Assembly (NCBI RefSeq): GCF_013377855.1
Contig: NZ_JABXYJ010000003.1
Span: 124,001 to 188,000, forward strand
Direction of reading: 5' to 3'
Length of the DNA stretch: 64,000 nt
Source: Cognatundibacterium oligocarboniphilum
GTDB taxonomy: Bacteria > Pseudomonadota > Gammaproteobacteria > Burkholderiales > Burkholderiaceae_D
Part shown: positions 23,962 to 33,638 of the stretch, piece by piece
How the letters are laid out: every line of letters begins with the position of its first letter
Position numbering within the stretch: the first letter of the stretch is position 1
Position numbers and translations under genes: made by a program
The notes under the pieces: model-generated
The model's database searches: none
The model's input: only the letters and a program-made list of their open reading frames with translations
Told to the model about the DNA's origin: nothing

Positions 23962-25680
23962 ATGATGAAAAAAATTCCCCTGTCAGCGCTTTTACTCAGC
24001 GCTTTGTACGTCCACGGCAGCTATGCCCAGACTGCCACCACCACACCGATTGAACATGTGATTGTATTGGTGGGTGAGAACCGGACATTTGACAATCTGT
24101 ACGGCGTGTATCAACCAAAAAAGAAGCAGACCATCTCTAACCTGTGGTCGAAAGGCATCGTCAAGGCCGATGGTTCGCCGGGACCGAACTATCATCTGGC
24201 AGCGCAGAAAACAGCAGAAAACATCACTGCCTATACTCCGACGCCAATGATCAAAGCCCCTTATGCCAACTTGCCCCAACCGTATGCTGCCGGGGCCTTC
24301 GGGCAGCGTCATGATGTACCGGATGCACGTTTTCCGGCTGACATGGCCAATGGACCCTTTCAGATTACCAAGCATGTCAGCTACGGTGCGCACACCGGCG
24401 ATCCGGTACACCGTTTTTTCCAGATGTGGCAACAGATCAACGGCGGCAATAATGACCTGTTTGTCTGGGTTGCTGAAATGACGGGAGTTGGCCCAAGCAA
24501 CGCCCCGATTCCTTTCGCCCCCGGTCGCACCTATCAGGGTGGCATTGCGATGGGCTTTTACAATATGTCGACCGGTGATGCACCGACCTTCAAAAAACTG
24601 GCCGACAACTACGCGATTGCCGACAACTATCACCAGCCTATCATGGGCGGCACCACCGTCAACTATCTGGCACTGGCAACGGGTGACGTGACTTTTTATA
24701 CCGATCAGGGTAAGTCTGGGATTCCTCCAGCCAAGATGATCGAAAACCCTGATCCACAGCCGAATACCAATAACTGGTACACCGAAGACGGCTACCGTGG
24801 CGGCACATATATTCAGTGCGCCGATCTGTCACAACCGGGTGCTGCCGGTATCCATGCATTCCTGAAAAAATTGCCGTATCACGCCTTCAATCAAGGCAAT
24901 TGCGCGCCGGATACCTACTACATGGTCAATAATATGGACCCGGCCTACTCGCCATTGGGCGAACCGCTGGCATTGGGTGCGGATAAATTTTTGCTGCCGC
25001 CACAAACCATTCCTCATATCGGCGATGCGTTGACTGCTGCCGGTGTTTCATGGAAGTGGTATAGCGGTGGCCGCAATGACGGTAAAAATGTGGACAAAGA
25101 GTATTGCGCCATGTGCGACACGCCGTCGTTCTTCACTTCAACCATGACCGGTCCGGATAAAGCCAAATTACAGGACCTGCACCAATTCTATGTCGATGTC
25201 AAAAAAGACGAGAAATCCTTCCCTGCAGTTTCCTACATCGCGCCTTACGACAGCCTGTCCGGTCATCCCGGTTATGCATCGGAATCCAGTTTTGACGAGC
25301 TGGCAGCCGACGTGATTGCCCGCGTCAAAGCGAATCCGGAACTGTGGAAAAAAACAGCGATCCTGATCACCTTCGATGAAGGCGGTGGTTATTACGATTC
25401 CGGTTATGTGCAGTTCATCGATTTCTTCGGTGACGGCACGCGCATCCCGCTGGTTGCAGTATCACCGTATGCGAAAAAAGGGCATGTCGATCATACTTAT
25501 TACGATCACGCATCGATACTGAAATTCATCCAGCGCAACTGGAAACTGGCGCCATTATCCAAGCGCAGCCGGGATAATTTGCCAAATCCGGTGACCGATA
25601 AGAAGAATCCGTATGTACCACTGAACCGCCCTGCACTGGGCGACCTGATGGGTATGTTTGATTTCAAACAAAAACCCTGA
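23962..25680 (+). CDS. exported phosphoesterase, AcpA / phospholipase C superfamily
   Basis: A 572-residue secreted enzyme of the phosphoesterase family (PF04185-like) that includes AcpA acid phosphatases and bacterial phospholipase C. A signal peptide ends near GSYAQ. The catalytic start EHVIVLVGENRTFDNLYG carries the metal-binding Glu-Asn pair and the adjacent Thr typical of this superfamily; GDAPTFKKLADNYAIADNYHQPIMGGTTVN and the late TFDEGGGYYD are also conserved. It should release phosphate from organic esters in the periplasm or outside the cell. A Pho box and -10 lie upstream and a strong terminator downstream. Phosphatase and lipase activities cannot be told apart here. Confidence 0.87.
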   Translation: MMKKIPLSALLLSALYVHGSYAQTATTTPIEHVIVLVGENRTFDNLYGVYQPKKKQTISNLWSKGIVKADGSPGPNYHLAAQKTAENITAYTPTPMIKAPYANLPQPYAAGAFGQRHDVPDARFPADMANGPFQITKHVSYGAHTGDPVHRFFQMWQQINGGNNDLFVWVAEMTGVGPSNAPIPFAPGRTYQGGIAMGFYNMSTGDAPTFKKLADNYAIADNYHQPIMGGTTVNYLALATGDVTFYTDQGKSGIPPAKMIENPDPQPNTNNWYTEDGYRGGTYIQCADLSQPGAAGIHAFLKKLPYHAFNQGNCAPDTYYMVNNMDPAYSPLGEPLALGADKFLLPPQTIPHIGDALTAAGVSWKWYSGGRNDGKNVDKEYCAMCDTPSFFTSTMTGPDKAKLQDLHQFYVDVKKDEKSFPAVSYIAPYDSLSGHPGYASESSFDELAADVIARVKANPELWKKTAILITFDEGGGYYDSGYVQFIDFFGDGTRIPLVAVSPYAKKGHVDHTYYDHASILKFIQRNWKLAPLSKRSRDNLPNPVTDKKNPYVPLNRPALGDLMGMFDFKQKP

Positions 25681-25737
25681 TTTCTGGAACATTACAAAAC
25701 TTCAACCGGCAACTCAGGCATCCGCCCCTTCCATGAG

Positions 25738-25773
25738 ACAGACGCACAGCGCTTGCTGTGCGTCTGTTTTTTT
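25738..25773 (+). terminator. intrinsic terminator after the phosphoesterase
   Basis: A perfect 13-base stem (ACAGACGCACAGC with its complement) and a GCTT loop are followed by seven T. The phosphoesterase is therefore a single-gene unit. Confidence 0.95.
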
Positions 25774-26104
25774 ATGCGCCTCCAGCATTCTTCCCAGTTT
25801 TAAAAAACAGGGATTCATCCACTGCGTTTAACGCAAAAAAATATTTCGCCGTGATGACAGCATCAGTATTTTTGTTGCAGAAATGTAGCGAAAATTTCAT
25901 CCGCTCTGGATTCACTTTCCTGTCACATTGTCTGATTAAACTTCGCGTCGTTGATGTCCGGACATTGCTGCTTTTTATTGCACTCAAAAGCAAATGATTT
26001 CCTCGCTTCAGATGAACGGTCAGATTTGCTGGTGCTTCTGATTCGTTCATAGACACACAACATATTCCAACAATTATTTATAAACCACACTCAGGAACTT
26101 ACTC
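25774..26104. other. AT-rich gap before the second TonB receptor
   Basis: I see no convincing gene. The stretch is more AT-rich than its surroundings. It contains a small palindrome (TGCGTT, T, AACGCA at 25823-25835) and a poor Pho-box-like pair (GATTCAC, four bases, CTGTCAC at 25909-25926). It presumably carries the promoter of the TonB receptor, whose ribosome-binding site AGGA lies just before the ATG. Confidence 0.5.
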
Positions 26105-28306
26105 ATGGCACTCCAATTCCGTCGTTCTCCACTTTACCTGATTTTGCTGCAGGCATTTGCCGCACCTGCTTTTGCAGAAGACGCGCCAGCAGAAGTTGTC
26201 AGCGTCGTTATCTTCGGCCAGGGTAATACACGTCAGGTACAAGACGTATCCAAAAAAGATCTGGCACTGGCATTGCCAGGCACCAGCCCACTGAAAACAC
26301 TCGACAAACTGCCAGGCGTGAGCTTCCAGTCTGCTGATCCGTTCGGTGCTTATGAGTGGTCTACCCGCTTCAGCGCGCGCGGCTTCAACCAGAGCCAGAT
26401 GGGCTTCACACTGGATAACGTACCGCTGGGCGACATGAGCTACGGTAACAACAACGGCCTGCATATCAGTCGTGCGATTTCCTCTGAAAATATTGGTCGC
26501 GTTACCTTGTCTCAGGGCGCAGGTGCCGTCGGCACAGCATCAACCAGCAATCTGGGCGGCACAGTACAGTTTTTCTCTTCCGCTCCGACCGACGAATTCG
26601 GCGTGACCGGCGCGCAGACTTTCGGCAGCAACAAGACCTATCGCACATTCGCGCGTGTGGATACCGGTTTGCTATCTTCCGGCACCAAAGCTTATCTGAG
26701 CGCGACCCGTCAGCGTGCAGAAAAATGGAAAGGCACAGGTTCCCAGAATCAGGACATGTTCAACTCGAAAGTAGTTCAGAAACTGGGCAACAGCAAACTG
26801 ACTGCATTTTTTAACTACTCTGACCGTACTGAAATCGACTATCAGGATTTGTCGATTGAAATGGCAAATCGTCTCGGTTACGACTGGGATAACTACGCAC
26901 CGGACTGGCAGCGTGCAGTGAATGCCGCCAAAGGCATTTACACTGGCAAAGTCAACAGCCTGGATGATGCTTACTATCAGGGTAGCGGCCTGCGTAAAGA
27001 CAGTCTGCTCGGCGCGACACTGGACAACCGTTTTGGCGAAGACGTTTCTCTGAAAACGACAGCCTACCACCACAGCAATCAAGGTCAGGGTCACTGGTAC
27101 ACACCATACAGCAGCTCTTCCAATGGCTTGCCAATCGCGATTCGTACTACAGAATATTCGATCAGCCGTAACGGCGTGATTGCCGACCTGACAGCGGAAC
27201 TCGGTCAGCACACATTCAATGCCGGTTTCTGGGCAGAAAGCAGCCTGCACACACTGACCCGGAATTTTTATGATGCCACGCCGCTGGATACAAATTATTT
27301 CCTGAGCAATCCAAACAAGACTGGCTTCAAGCAGAATTTCACGACAACCACGACTCAGTTCTACGCACAGAATACGATTTCCCTGCTGGCTGACAAGCTG
27401 AAACTGAATGTTGGCTTTAAATCCCCGAATGTCAAAATCAATGCCGTCACGATCGTCGGTACCCGTGCTGCCGGTGATCTGACTGCATCTAAAAACTTCC
27501 TGCCACAACTCGGCCTGAATTATGCACTGAGCAAATCGGACGAATTGTTCCTGAGCTTCTCGCAGAATATGCGTGCCTATCAGCCGGGTGTGAATGGTCC
27601 GTTCTCTCAGACACAAACTGCGTTTAGCCTGAGCTCTGCTTCCATCAAGCCGGAAACTTCCAAAACGGTAGATGCCGGTTATCGCTTCAAGACCGATAAT
27701 CTGGTTGGCTCTGTTGCCGCTTATTTCACACGCTTTGATGACCGCCTGATGGCAGTTGCCACTTGTGCTGGTATCGTTGGCTGCCCAAGCACATTCGTCA
27801 ACGTCGGCCAGGTGGAAACCAAGGGTATCGAGACAGCAGCAATGTGGACACTGGCAAAAGACTGGTCTCTGTTCAATTCTCTGACGTATAACGACTCCAA
27901 GTACAAGTCAAATTACATGGACGGTACGACGCTGGTCGCCATCTCTGGCAAGCAGGTCGTGGATTCGCCAAAGCTGATGTTCAAGACAGAGTTGTCGTAT
28001 GAAACACCACAATGGTTTGGCCGCGTCGGTGCCAAATACACAGACAAGCGTTTCTACACTTACACCAATGACGCCAGTGTTCCGGCTTACTGGGTCATGA
28101 ATCTGTCGACTGGATACAAGCAGAAAAATCTGGCGGGCATTAAAGATTTCTCTGTGCAGTTCAACGTAGAAAATCTGTTCAACAAACAGTATTTCAGCAC
28201 AATCGGTTCCAACGGTTTCCAGACCTCTGATCCGACTGGGACGGCACAGACTCTGCTGACCGGTGCACCACGCCAGTTCTTCGTGACATTCAGCGGTAAA
28301 ATCTGA
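26105..28306 (+). CDS. TonB-dependent outer-membrane receptor in a phosphate-scavenging context
   Basis: A 733-residue receptor with a signal peptide (ending AFAED), a plug (TLDKLPGVSFQSADPFGAYEW, then SQGAGAVGTASTSNLGGTVQFFSS) and a long beta-barrel with the late motif NVENLFNKQYFS. It ends FSGKI and not in the usual aromatic residue. It lies between an exported phosphoesterase and an exported metallophosphoesterase, so it may import an organophosphate or a product; that is inference from context only. It is flanked by strong terminators on both sides and so is its own transcription unit. Confidence 0.88.
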   Translation: MALQFRRSPLYLILLQAFAAPAFAEDAPAEVVSVVIFGQGNTRQVQDVSKKDLALALPGTSPLKTLDKLPGVSFQSADPFGAYEWSTRFSARGFNQSQMGFTLDNVPLGDMSYGNNNGLHISRAISSENIGRVTLSQGAGAVGTASTSNLGGTVQFFSSAPTDEFGVTGAQTFGSNKTYRTFARVDTGLLSSGTKAYLSATRQRAEKWKGTGSQNQDMFNSKVVQKLGNSKLTAFFNYSDRTEIDYQDLSIEMANRLGYDWDNYAPDWQRAVNAAKGIYTGKVNSLDDAYYQGSGLRKDSLLGATLDNRFGEDVSLKTTAYHHSNQGQGHWYTPYSSSSNGLPIAIRTTEYSISRNGVIADLTAELGQHTFNAGFWAESSLHTLTRNFYDATPLDTNYFLSNPNKTGFKQNFTTTTTQFYAQNTISLLADKLKLNVGFKSPNVKINAVTIVGTRAAGDLTASKNFLPQLGLNYALSKSDELFLSFSQNMRAYQPGVNGPFSQTQTAFSLSSASIKPETSKTVDAGYRFKTDNLVGSVAAYFTRFDDRLMAVATCAGIVGCPSTFVNVGQVETKGIETAAMWTLAKDWSLFNSLTYNDSKYKSNYMDGTTLVAISGKQVVDSPKLMFKTELSYETPQWFGRVGAKYTDKRFYTYTNDASVPAYWVMNLSTGYKQKNLAGIKDFSVQFNVENLFNKQYFSTIGSNGFQTSDPTGTAQTLLTGAPRQFFVTFSGKI

Positions 28307-28358
28307 TGACTTTATCAGCCTGACTTCTCCGCGCCGCAAGATACGGAGAGTTGAGCAA

Positions 28359-28399
28359 AACACCTCTTATCTGATTCGTCGGATAAGAGGTGTTTTTTT
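28359..28399 (+). terminator. intrinsic terminator after the TonB receptor
   Basis: A perfect 13-base stem (AACACCTCTTATC with its complement) and a ten-base loop are followed by a T-run. It isolates the receptor from the metallophosphoesterase downstream. Confidence 0.95.
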
Positions 28400-28498
28400 A
28401 TTTACCCAACATTCGTCGTTGCCACAACCCCACTGCATGAACAGGTAAAATACGCACTTTGCGCCGCACTGCGGCTGCTCCGCCATCTGAAATATCTT

Positions 28499-29425
28499 AT
28501 GCGTCTTCCTTTTTACCTGTCACTGCCGCTTGCACTGTTCACCCTGCTCACCCAGGCTGCAGACCCGGCGCCGACTGGAAAAAAGAACCACCAGAAAAAC
28601 ACTGACCCTGCAACCATCACACTCTACGCTGCGGGAGATATTGCCGACTGCCATAAAAAAACTGCTGTCGACAGTATGGCCGCCCGCACCTCCGATCTGA
28701 TCCTGAGCCATCTGAACAACGACCCCGATGCGCTGGTGCTCACTCTGGGGGACAATACTTATCCGGTCGGCCGGCCGGAAGAATTCAGCCGCTGCTATGA
28801 GCCGACCTGGGGTCGCTTTAAAAACAGAACTCTGCCAGCACCCGGCAACCACGAATACGGCATGCCGAAAGCATTGGGTTACTTTAATTATTTTGGCGAC
28901 CTCGCCGGACCGGAACGACGCGGCTATTACGCGGTGCAGGCGGGGCACTGGAAAATCATTTCGCTCAACAGCAACCTGGATCCGCAAGCCATGCAAAAGC
29001 AGCTGGAATGGCTGCAGCAGGAACTGACGCAAAAGAAATCCCGTTGCACACTGGCTTTCTGGCATCACCCTGTATTCAGCTCCGGCGGTCATGGTCGCAA
29101 TGAACGCATGCAGCCAGCCTGGAAAATACTGGCTAACGCGCAGGCCGATCTGGTGCTGGCTGCGCACGATCATGATTATGAACGCTTTGTACCGCTGGAT
29201 GGCAACGGCGAACGCGATGATAAAAATGGCATGCGCAGTTTCGTCGTCGGCACCGGCGGCGCGCAACTGACTCCGATGTTCCTGCCGCGCCTGTCAACAG
29301 AAATCAGGGATAACTCGACCCACGGTGTCCTGAAGCTGCGCCTGCACGAACAATCCTACGAATGGGAGTTTCTGCCCGTTCCCGGCCAGCGCTTCACCGA
29401 TAAAGGCAGCGGCAACTGCCACTGA
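28499..29425 (+). CDS. exported metallophosphoesterase, purple-acid-phosphatase-like
   Basis: A 308-residue exported enzyme. After a signal peptide (ending TQAAD) the five blocks of the metallophosphoesterase fold appear in order: AAGDIADC, LGDNTY, GNHEYG, FWHHPVF and AAHDHDYER. The spacing and the HDHDYER motif are like purple acid phosphatases. It should hydrolyse phosphate monoesters using two metal ions in the periplasm. It follows a phosphoesterase and a TonB receptor on the same strand, and the three probably share a role in phosphorus acquisition. No Pho box is evident in its own short upstream region. Confidence 0.85.
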   Translation: MRLPFYLSLPLALFTLLTQAADPAPTGKKNHQKNTDPATITLYAAGDIADCHKKTAVDSMAARTSDLILSHLNNDPDALVLTLGDNTYPVGRPEEFSRCYEPTWGRFKNRTLPAPGNHEYGMPKALGYFNYFGDLAGPERRGYYAVQAGHWKIISLNSNLDPQAMQKQLEWLQQELTQKKSRCTLAFWHHPVFSSGGHGRNERMQPAWKILANAQADLVLAAHDHDYERFVPLDGNGERDDKNGMRSFVVGTGGAQLTPMFLPRLSTEIRDNSTHGVLKLRLHEQSYEWEFLPVPGQRFTDKGSGNCH

Positions 29426-29634
29426 TCCGCGCCAGCCGCGCTGACATTGTCTACGCTGATGCTGCCTCACGCACCCAAACCAGGTATATCACTGAAGTGA
29501 TAAACAGTATTCCTGAACGCATCGGTACGTAAAAATTTTTTTGCACTATACTGAATTACGGCTCAACGGTCTTGTCTGCCCCGGCGGATCAGGCTGCCCT
29601 TTCCCGCGTCCGCCAGACGCATTCCGGAGTCGTT

Positions 29635-30675
29635 ATGCATATCGAAGAAACCCTGCGGCTGGATTTTAAGGATGTTCTGATCCGCCCGAAACGTTCCACG
29701 CTGACTTCCCGTTCCCAGGTTGATCTGGAGCGCGAATTCGTCTTTCATCACTCGCGCAAAACCTATCGCGGCATTCCCATCATTGCAGCCAATATGGACA
29801 GCACCGGCACCCTGGAAATGGCAGCGGTACTGGGAACGCATCAGCTGTCCGTGGCGCTGCACAAACATTATGACGAAGAAACGCTGGTGAGTTATTTCTC
29901 CGGGCTGAACAGAAAATCTTCGGCGTTTTACTCGATGGGCATCACGCAGGCCGATTTTGACAAATTCTGTGCAGTGATGGCGCGGGCGCAAAATGCCATC
30001 GAATATGTCTGCATTGATGTGGCCAATGGCTACACCGAAGGATTCATCCATTTCGTCAAAAAAGTACGTACTACCTACCCGCACCTGACCATCATGGCAG
30101 GCAATGTGGTGACCGGTGACATGACGGAAGAGCTGATTCTGGCTGGCGCCGATATAGTGAAAGTCGGCATCGGCCCCGGCTCGGTCTGCACAACCCGCAA
30201 AATGACCGGTGTCGGTTATCCGCAACTGTCCGCCATCATCGAATGCGCCGATGCCGCGCACGGACTGGGCGGTCAGATCTGCGCCGATGGCGGTTGTGTG
30301 GTGCCGGGCGACCTGGCCAAAGCGTTTGGCGGCGGTGCTGATTTCATCATGCTGGGCGGCATGCTGGCAGGACATGACGAATGCGCCGGTGATCTGATCG
30401 AGCGCGATGGTCGGCAATTCAAGCGTTTCTATGGCATGAGCAGCAAAGCGGCCATGGATAAATACGCCGGCGGCGTCGCCAACTACCGCGCCTCGGAAGG
30501 CAAGGAAGTGCTGATTCCCTATCGCGGTCCGGTGGCCGACAGCCTGCAGGACATTCTGGGTGGCGTGCGTTCCGCCTGCACTTATGTGGGCGCGCACAAG
30601 CTCAAGGAACTGACCAAACGCACTACATTCATCCGCGTCACGCAGCAGCTTAACGAGGTATTCGGCAAATCCTGA
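29635..30675 (+). CDS. guaC: GMP reductase
   Basis: A 346-residue enzyme converting GMP to IMP with NADPH, in purine salvage. The opening [21 protein letters not shown] is typical of GuaC, and the active-site loop [17 protein letters not shown] contains catalytic Cys185. AANMDSTGT and [20 protein letters not shown] are conserved. Length equals E. coli GuaC. There is no CBS domain, which separates it from IMP dehydrogenase. The ATG at 29635 has GGAG five bases upstream; the frame is open further upstream, but without homology to the family. It is not linked to other purine genes here. Confidence 0.95.
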   Translation: MHIEETLRLDFKDVLIRPKRSTLTSRSQVDLEREFVFHHSRKTYRGIPIIAANMDSTGTLEMAAVLGTHQLSVALHKHYDEETLVSYFSGLNRKSSAFYSMGITQADFDKFCAVMARAQNAIEYVCIDVANGYTEGFIHFVKKVRTTYPHLTIMAGNVVTGDMTEELILAGADIVKVGIGPGSVCTTRKMTGVGYPQLSAIIECADAAHGLGGQICADGGCVVPGDLAKAFGGGADFIMLGGMLAGHDECAGDLIERDGRQFKRFYGMSSKAAMDKYAGGVANYRASEGKEVLIPYRGPVADSLQDILGGVRSACTYVGAHKLKELTKRTTFIRVTQQLNEVFGKS

Positions 30676-31061
30676 ACTTGCTGCCTACCTGCTGTCTGTA
30701 CCCGACTGAAGCGGTGGCAGCCACATCAACTGTCACCGTCCGCCCTCATTGTCTGATATTCCCATTACCCGGTCTTCCTGTCAGACACTGGCACATTTCC
30801 TGCTCTTTATTTTTCGACGGCACACGAAAACTCCCTGACTGCAGGGATTTCCGGTGTTGCGGCACAGCATTGCTATAGTATTCATTCCATGGCAGCATAG
30901 CCGCTTATTTTTTATACCATTTTTGGTAAAAAAATCCGGAATGCCGGGTGCGTACAAAAAGAATATCAGACATGTCCAGTCTGTGAAAATAACGCGGCAT
31001 GACCGCTCTCTGTACCGTACCGGGGATATGCATGTTGTAACCAATTTATATGTGGAGAGAT
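30676..31061. other. gap between guaC and the TonB-like lipoprotein gene
   Basis: No gene is convincing in this stretch. An imperfect palindrome (TTTTTTATACC and GGTAAAAAAA, 30908-30934) could act as a weak bidirectional terminator, but it lies 230 bases beyond guaC. The next gene's ribosome-binding site (GGAGAG) is at the right end. Confidence 0.5.
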
Positions 31062-31832
31062 ATGAATAAGGTAGTTCAGAACAGCAGCAAAATACATTTA
31101 TTGCCGGCATGCAGCCTGCTGGCCGCCAGCCTGATACTGACGGCATGTTCCAAAACCCCGGCACCGGAAGAAAACAGCAGCACCCCGCCGTCCTCTGCTC
31201 CGCCTTCCCAGTCCAGCGCACAACCGACCGGTCTGGTGAAAAATCCGGTCAGCCACGACCATGTCGCAGATGTCACCAAATGGATGGATCAGGCTTCGAC
31301 CAAGACCGCAGCACAAATTGCACAGGAAGAAAAACTACTGAAGGAGACCAGAGAGAAACAGGTGCAGGAAGCAAAACACGCTCAGGAAAACAAAACTGTC
31401 CAGGCTAAAAATACCGCAACGGCAAAAGAATCCCTTCCAGCAGCGTCTGTTCCGGCGCCAGTCACCACACCCACCATCGCACCCAAACCTGTAGAAACCG
31501 CACCGCCTGCGGCAACTACGGCTGCACCTGCAACGCCACCCACAACAGCACAAAACAAACCGGCAGAACCAGAACGCATCGTCTTAAAACTGATCAATAA
31601 CATCCAGCCCAAATATCCTGCGACGGCTGTACGTGCCGGGGTGACAGAAGGCTCGGTCAGCGCGCTGATTCATGTAGAAACGGACGGCAAGGTGTCCAAA
31701 GTCGATATTATCAAAGCACGCCCGGCCAAGCATTTTGATAAAGAAGTCATCTCGACCGTCATGCAGTGGCGCTATGCACCGATTTCACGGCCGCAAACCA
31801 CGGTGGTGGAATTTAATTTCAAGGTTGACTGA
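31062..31832 (+). CDS. TonB C-terminal-domain lipoprotein
   Basis: A 256-residue protein with a lipoprotein signal (lipobox LTAC, Cys29), a long Pro/Ala/Thr/Lys-rich spacer (about 30-175) including a charged helical part (EEKLLKETREKQVQEAKHAQ), and a C-terminal TonB domain (PKYPATAVRAGVTEGSVSALIHVETDGKVSKVDI). Normal TonB is held in the inner membrane by a transmembrane helix; here the anchor is a lipid, and the residue after Cys is Ser, which in E. coli would favour outer-membrane sorting. It has no ExbB/ExbD neighbours. It may be a TonB-domain stabilising protein and not a true energy transducer. GGAGAG precedes the start. Confidence 0.8.
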   Translation: MNKVVQNSSKIHLLPACSLLAASLILTACSKTPAPEENSSTPPSSAPPSQSSAQPTGLVKNPVSHDHVADVTKWMDQASTKTAAQIAQEEKLLKETREKQVQEAKHAQENKTVQAKNTATAKESLPAASVPAPVTTPTIAPKPVETAPPAATTAAPATPPTTAQNKPAEPERIVLKLINNIQPKYPATAVRAGVTEGSVSALIHVETDGKVSKVDIIKARPAKHFDKEVISTVMQWRYAPISRPQTTVVEFNFKVD

Positions 31833-31900
31833 TCGCGTCCGATCCTGCCAGCCGGTCGCAACGCATCTGTCGCGCGGCTGTCTGGCTTTGCATACAGGTC

Positions 31901-31937
31901 AAAAAAACACCGGCTGCTTTCGTGCCGGTGTTTTTTT
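31901..31937. terminator. bidirectional intrinsic terminator
   Basis: AAAAAAACACCGGC pairs with GCCGGTGTTTTTTT around a nine-base loop. With A-runs on one side and T-runs on the other it can stop both the TonB-like gene and the convergent cheW. Confidence 0.93.
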
Positions 31938-31987
31938 GATCCTGCCGTGTTTGTTGCGGCATGGTGGTGCTGATGCAGAGTCAAGAC

Positions 31988-32500
31988 TTATTTTTTCTCG
32001 TCCGTAATCAGTCCCAGCTCGGGACCGGACATCAGTTTTTCGATATCCAGCAAAATAATCATGCGCTGATCAATATCACCGAGGCCAATCAGATAATCGC
32101 TGGAGAAAACCGTGCCCAGTTCTGGCGGCGGCTTGATGGCAGAAGCCGGTAATGTCACCACGTCAGAAACGCTGTCAACAATCATGCCGATCACATGCCC
32201 TTTGATGTTGAGCACGATAACGACTGTCGATTCGTCAAAATTAGCGTTTCCTGTTGCAAAACGCAGGCGCATATCAATCACCGGCACGATCACACCGCGC
32301 AGGTTCATCACACCTTTCAGATATTCCGGTGCATTTGCAATCCGGGTCAGCGTCTCGAAATTCCGGATTTCCTGCGTCTGTAAAATATGGATACCATATT
32401 CTTCCTTTCCCAGACGAAATGCCAGAAACTCCTGCTCAATCTGGCTGACTACATTCTGTTCATGATCAGCGACTGGGCTGGCAAAGTCTGATGTGCTCAT
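31988..32500 (-). CDS. cheW: CheW chemotaxis coupling protein
   Basis: A 170-residue CheW. Conserved blocks include EFLAFRLGKEEYGIHILQTQEIR, NAPEYLKGVMNLRGVIVPVIDMRLRF, and MIVDSVSDVVTLPASAIKPPPEL. It couples chemoreceptors to the CheA kinase in the cytosol. No cheA, receptor or other motility gene is next to it, so it may serve an array encoded elsewhere. The ATG at 32500 has AGGA spaced normally; a longer frame upstream lacks homology. It ends at a shared bidirectional terminator. Confidence 0.93.
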   Translation of the reverse strand: MSTSDFASPVADHEQNVVSQIEQEFLAFRLGKEEYGIHILQTQEIRNFETLTRIANAPEYLKGVMNLRGVIVPVIDMRLRFATGNANFDESTVVIVLNIKGHVIGMIVDSVSDVVTLPASAIKPPPELGTVFSSDYLIGLGDIDQRMIILLDIEKLMSGPELGLITDEKK

Positions 32501-32674
32501 TGAATATCCTCTCATATACCGCTGACGGCGGTAAAAAAGCATGGGCGATGTATGCCTTTTCACTGTACTTCCCGCTTGCCTGAAACTCAAGCCCGGGGTT
32601 ACGGCAAATAGACGGAATTTGTTAAATATTGTCTAAAAGAAACTTTTTTTAAAGAAATTTTTAGCTCTTTGTTA

Positions 32675-33523
32675 TTACTGGCCGACACTCTTCATACCAG
32701 CCAGCTGGCGCAATACCTGCGCCACGGCCATCAGACCAAATGATGCCGTCACCACGACGGATGAACCAAACCCGGCGCAATTGAGCCCGGTCACACCGCC
32801 GTTGCGCGATACATCGACCTGGCTGACGCCGTCATCCGACGCGAGTTCTGCTGTATTCACGGCGCAGCTCTCAGCTGTTTCCGGCATAGTCAGTACTTCC
32901 ATTGAAAACACCGCGTCAATCCCGAATTTAGTCTTGGTGCCGCGCGGGAATCCGTGATTCTGGCGCAAGCGTTTGCGCACCAGCGCCAGCAGAGGCTCCT
33001 GCTCGGTACGCGACAAATCGCGGATCATGATTTTGGATGGATCGGTCTGCCCACCCGCGGCACCGATGGTGATCAGGTGAATACCTTTTTCGCGGCAATA
33101 AGCAATCAGCGCCGTTTTCGCTTTCACATTGTCAATCGCATCAATCACGTAATCGAACCGGTCTTCGCCTAACATCTGGGCGACGTTTTCCGGTCCGATA
33201 AAATCTTCCACCTGATGCACTATGCAACCAGGGTTAATCAGTGCGATCCGTTCCGCCAGCGCGGTGATCTTGGCTTTACCCAGCGTGTCGCTGGTTGCCT
33301 GAATCTGACGGTTAATATTCGATTCAGCCACATTATCCAGATCAATCATGGTGAGCTGCCCGATGGCGCTGCGCGCCAGCGCTTCGACCACCCAGGAGCC
33401 GACGCCGCCGACGCCAATGACGCAGACATGCGCATCCTGAAAACGTTGCAGCGCCTGTGCGCCATACAACCGCGCGATGCCGCCAAAACGGCGGTCAAAA
33501 TCAATATCCGTATCTTGTTGCAT
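32675..33523 (-). CDS. tcdA: tRNA threonylcarbamoyladenosine dehydratase
   Basis: A 282-residue E1-like enzyme that dehydrates t6A37 to the cyclic form ct6A in tRNA. It has DRRFGGIARLYGAQALQRFQDAHVCVIGVGGVGSWVVEALARS (nucleotide-binding glycine loop), SNINRQIQAT, YVIDAIDNVKAK and GAAGGQTDP, all typical of TcdA/CsdL. It is slightly longer than the E. coli protein. The ATG at 33523 has no clear ribosome-binding site; an ATG ten codons upstream with AGGG is possible. It is divergent from the hemerythrin gene. Confidence 0.93.
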   Translation of the reverse strand: MQQDTDIDFDRRFGGIARLYGAQALQRFQDAHVCVIGVGGVGSWVVEALARSAIGQLTMIDLDNVAESNINRQIQATSDTLGKAKITALAERIALINPGCIVHQVEDFIGPENVAQMLGEDRFDYVIDAIDNVKAKTALIAYCREKGIHLITIGAAGGQTDPSKIMIRDLSRTEQEPLLALVRKRLRQNHGFPRGTKTKFGIDAVFSMEVLTMPETAESCAVNTAELASDDGVSQVDVSRNGGVTGLNCAGFGSSVVVTASFGLMAVAQVLRQLAGMKSVGQ

Positions 33524-33638
33524 AATGATAGAAAATGGAAAGGCAGGCGCCATTTTACAAGACCCTGATTGATGTGTCGCAAGCATCGCCGTCCTGCGTC
33601 ATGCATAATATGGAACACTCACTCCAAAAGGAGCCAGT

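Noticed and set aside
25909..25937. Pho-box-like pair upstream of the second TonB receptor
   Set aside because: Only one repeat (CTGTCAC) is close to consensus; GATTCAC and TCTGATT on either side are poor matches, and no -10 element is at the right spacing.
25758..25997. 79-codon frame after the phosphoesterase
   Set aside because: It begins inside a terminator stem-loop and the sequence is AT-rich with no recognisable protein features.
30908..30934. Palindrome as guaC terminator
   Set aside because: It is 230 bases from the guaC stop and has no GC-rich stem.
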